A stretch of DNA of 6,050 nt, taken from positions 1-6,050 of the forward strand of contig CANGQE010000085.1 of NCBI GenBank assembly GCA_947455845.1, written 5' to 3'. Shown here piece after piece: positions 5,675 through 6,050 of the stretch. A model generated the notes under the pieces. The model was given only the letters and a program-made list of their open reading frames with translations, did not search any database and was not told the DNA's origin. The DNA comes from Rickettsiales bacterium (GTDB taxonomy: Bacteria; Pseudomonadota; Alphaproteobacteria; Rickettsiales; UBA1997). Every line of letters starts with the position of its first letter. Positions within the stretch are counted from its first letter, which is position 1. The translations under genes were made by a program, and so were the position numbers.

Positions 5675-5777
5675 GTCACCCCGCACTTGTTGCGGGGTCC
5701 ACCGTGAGACGAGTTGTGATTTTAAGTTTGCAATTGAGATTGCGACGCGATGGACCCCGCAACAAGTGCGGGGTGAC
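5675..5777. repeat. Palindromic element, GC-rich version of family 2
   Basis: Two perfect inverted 27-base arms (5675-5701 and 5751-5777) surround a 49-base centre. Each arm is also a small hairpin: ACCCCGC (5678-5684) pairs with GCGGGGT (5692-5698) around the loop ACTTGTT. The loop and stem length are identical to those of the arms in folC (760-836), and the stem differences are paired changes. The unit could fold as one long hairpin or as two short ones. Intergenic here, coding in folC. Confidence 0.9.
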
Positions 5778-5853
5778 AATCTTTAGATTGCCCGTAGGAA
5801 CAACGCTTTGGTGTTGCGCTACAATTTTTAGATTACCCGAGCGTTGTGCTACA
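5776..5853 (+). repeat. Imperfect direct repeat
   Basis: A 19-base segment, ACAATYTTTAGATTRCCCG, occurs at 5776-5794 and 5821-5839 with two differences. Each is followed by a related GYGTTGYGCTACA segment (5811-5823 and 5841-5853), although the first unit carries extra bases between them. The first copy contains the short hairpin CAATC/GATTG (5777-5790). It begins exactly at the edge of the palindromic element ending at 5777. Confidence 0.65.
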
Positions 5854-5965
5854 GACGTTGTCTGAAAGTATTTGAATTTCCTCTACAAAAATAAAATTTA
5901 GTCACCAAAAATTGTCACCGAAGAAAAAACCTGCCCAAACCTAAAAACCAAAATCACCAAATTTT

Positions 5966-6050
5966 ATGCAAACACCACAATCCCAAATCATAATTTACAA
6001 AACAAAAGACGGACAAACCAAGATTGATGTTCGGTTTGAAAATGAAACCG
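5966..6050 (+). CDS. RhuM-family protein, N-terminal fragment (3' end outside window)
   Basis: Only the first 28 codons are present. After MQTPQS the sequence 'QIIIYKTKDGQTKIDVRFEN' followed by ET matches the opening of the RhuM ('virulence RhuM') family, in which a strand of the form IxIYxTxDGxxxIxVxxENET leads into 'VWLTQxQMAELF', a DNA-binding-like N-terminal region. The family was named from a Salmonella pathogenicity island gene. It is common in mobile and variable regions and its biochemical role is not established. The ATG at 5966 is supported by an in-frame stop at 5942-5944 and by the family N-terminus; no Shine-Dalgarno is visible. The assignment rests on a short stretch, so it is probable rather than certain. 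Confidence 0.72.
   Translation, partial: MQTPQSQIIIYKTKDGQTKIDVRFENET

Larger units (their letters stand above)
5598..5965. other. Noncoding repeat-rich stretch between DUF2971 and RhuM genes
   Basis: I see no credible gene in these 368 bases on either strand. They hold a large palindromic element (5675-5777), an imperfect direct repeat (5776-5853) and a small hairpin CAGAC/GTCTG (5852-5864). The last 100 bases are AT-rich and probably contain the RhuM gene's promoter, but no convincing -35/-10 pair stands out. No tRNA or riboswitch fold was recognised. Confidence 0.6.

Noticed and set aside
318..5777. CRISPR array
   Set aside because: The repeats are few, dispersed, inverted and structured, with no regular repeat-spacer spacing and no cas gene.
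5860..5965. Promoter for the RhuM gene (TTGAAT at 5872 with TAAAAT at 5892)
   Set aside because: The spacing of about 14 bases is too short and the match is weak in AT-rich DNA.

Overview
This is an AT-rich bacterial window holding a housekeeping block, an accessory block and an unusual number of palindromic repeats. The FolC and ArgG sequences read like proteobacterial proteins, and the FolC motif around the P-loop together with the 'NLLHTSSEGKVLEDP' stretch of ArgG most resemble alphaproteobacterial versions. A palindromic element inserted in frame inside folC recalls the Rickettsia and Wolbachia palindromic elements. My best guess is a low-GC alphaproteobacterium, perhaps Rickettsiales-like. 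A patescibacterial (CPR) origin cannot be excluded from this sequence alone.

Layout: 1-276 is the 3' end of an unrecognised small membrane protein gene (+). It converges on a minus-strand cluster read GNAT acetyltransferase (3231-2812), YihY/BrkB-type membrane protein (2745-1855), folC (1845-454). The last two genes are only 9 bases apart. A 130-base paired inverted repeat (about 318-445) fills the gap between the convergent genes. Divergent from the cluster is argG (3339-4592, +), with no other arginine gene in view. Next comes a DUF2971-family gene (4713-5531, +) enclosed by two inverted copies of the same repeat family. A repeat-rich noncoding stretch (5598-5965) follows, and the window ends in the first 28 codons of a RhuM-family gene (5966 onward).

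How it fits together: folC (folate polyglutamylation) and argG (arginine biosynthesis) are core metabolism. yihY and the GNAT gene are common genes without a firmly assigned role here. The DUF2971 and RhuM genes are accessory types often seen in variable islands, so the right third of the window looks like a site of gene gain.

The most interesting signals are in the repeats. (1) Four copies of one repeat have conserved flanks around a central hairpin whose sequence differs in every copy while its two arms stay complementary. (2) A second hairpin family occurs in two sequence versions (in folC and at 5675-5777) that share an identical loop and differ only by compensatory base-pair changes in the stem. 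(3) One pair of the first family brackets the DUF2971 gene as a transposon's terminal repeats would.
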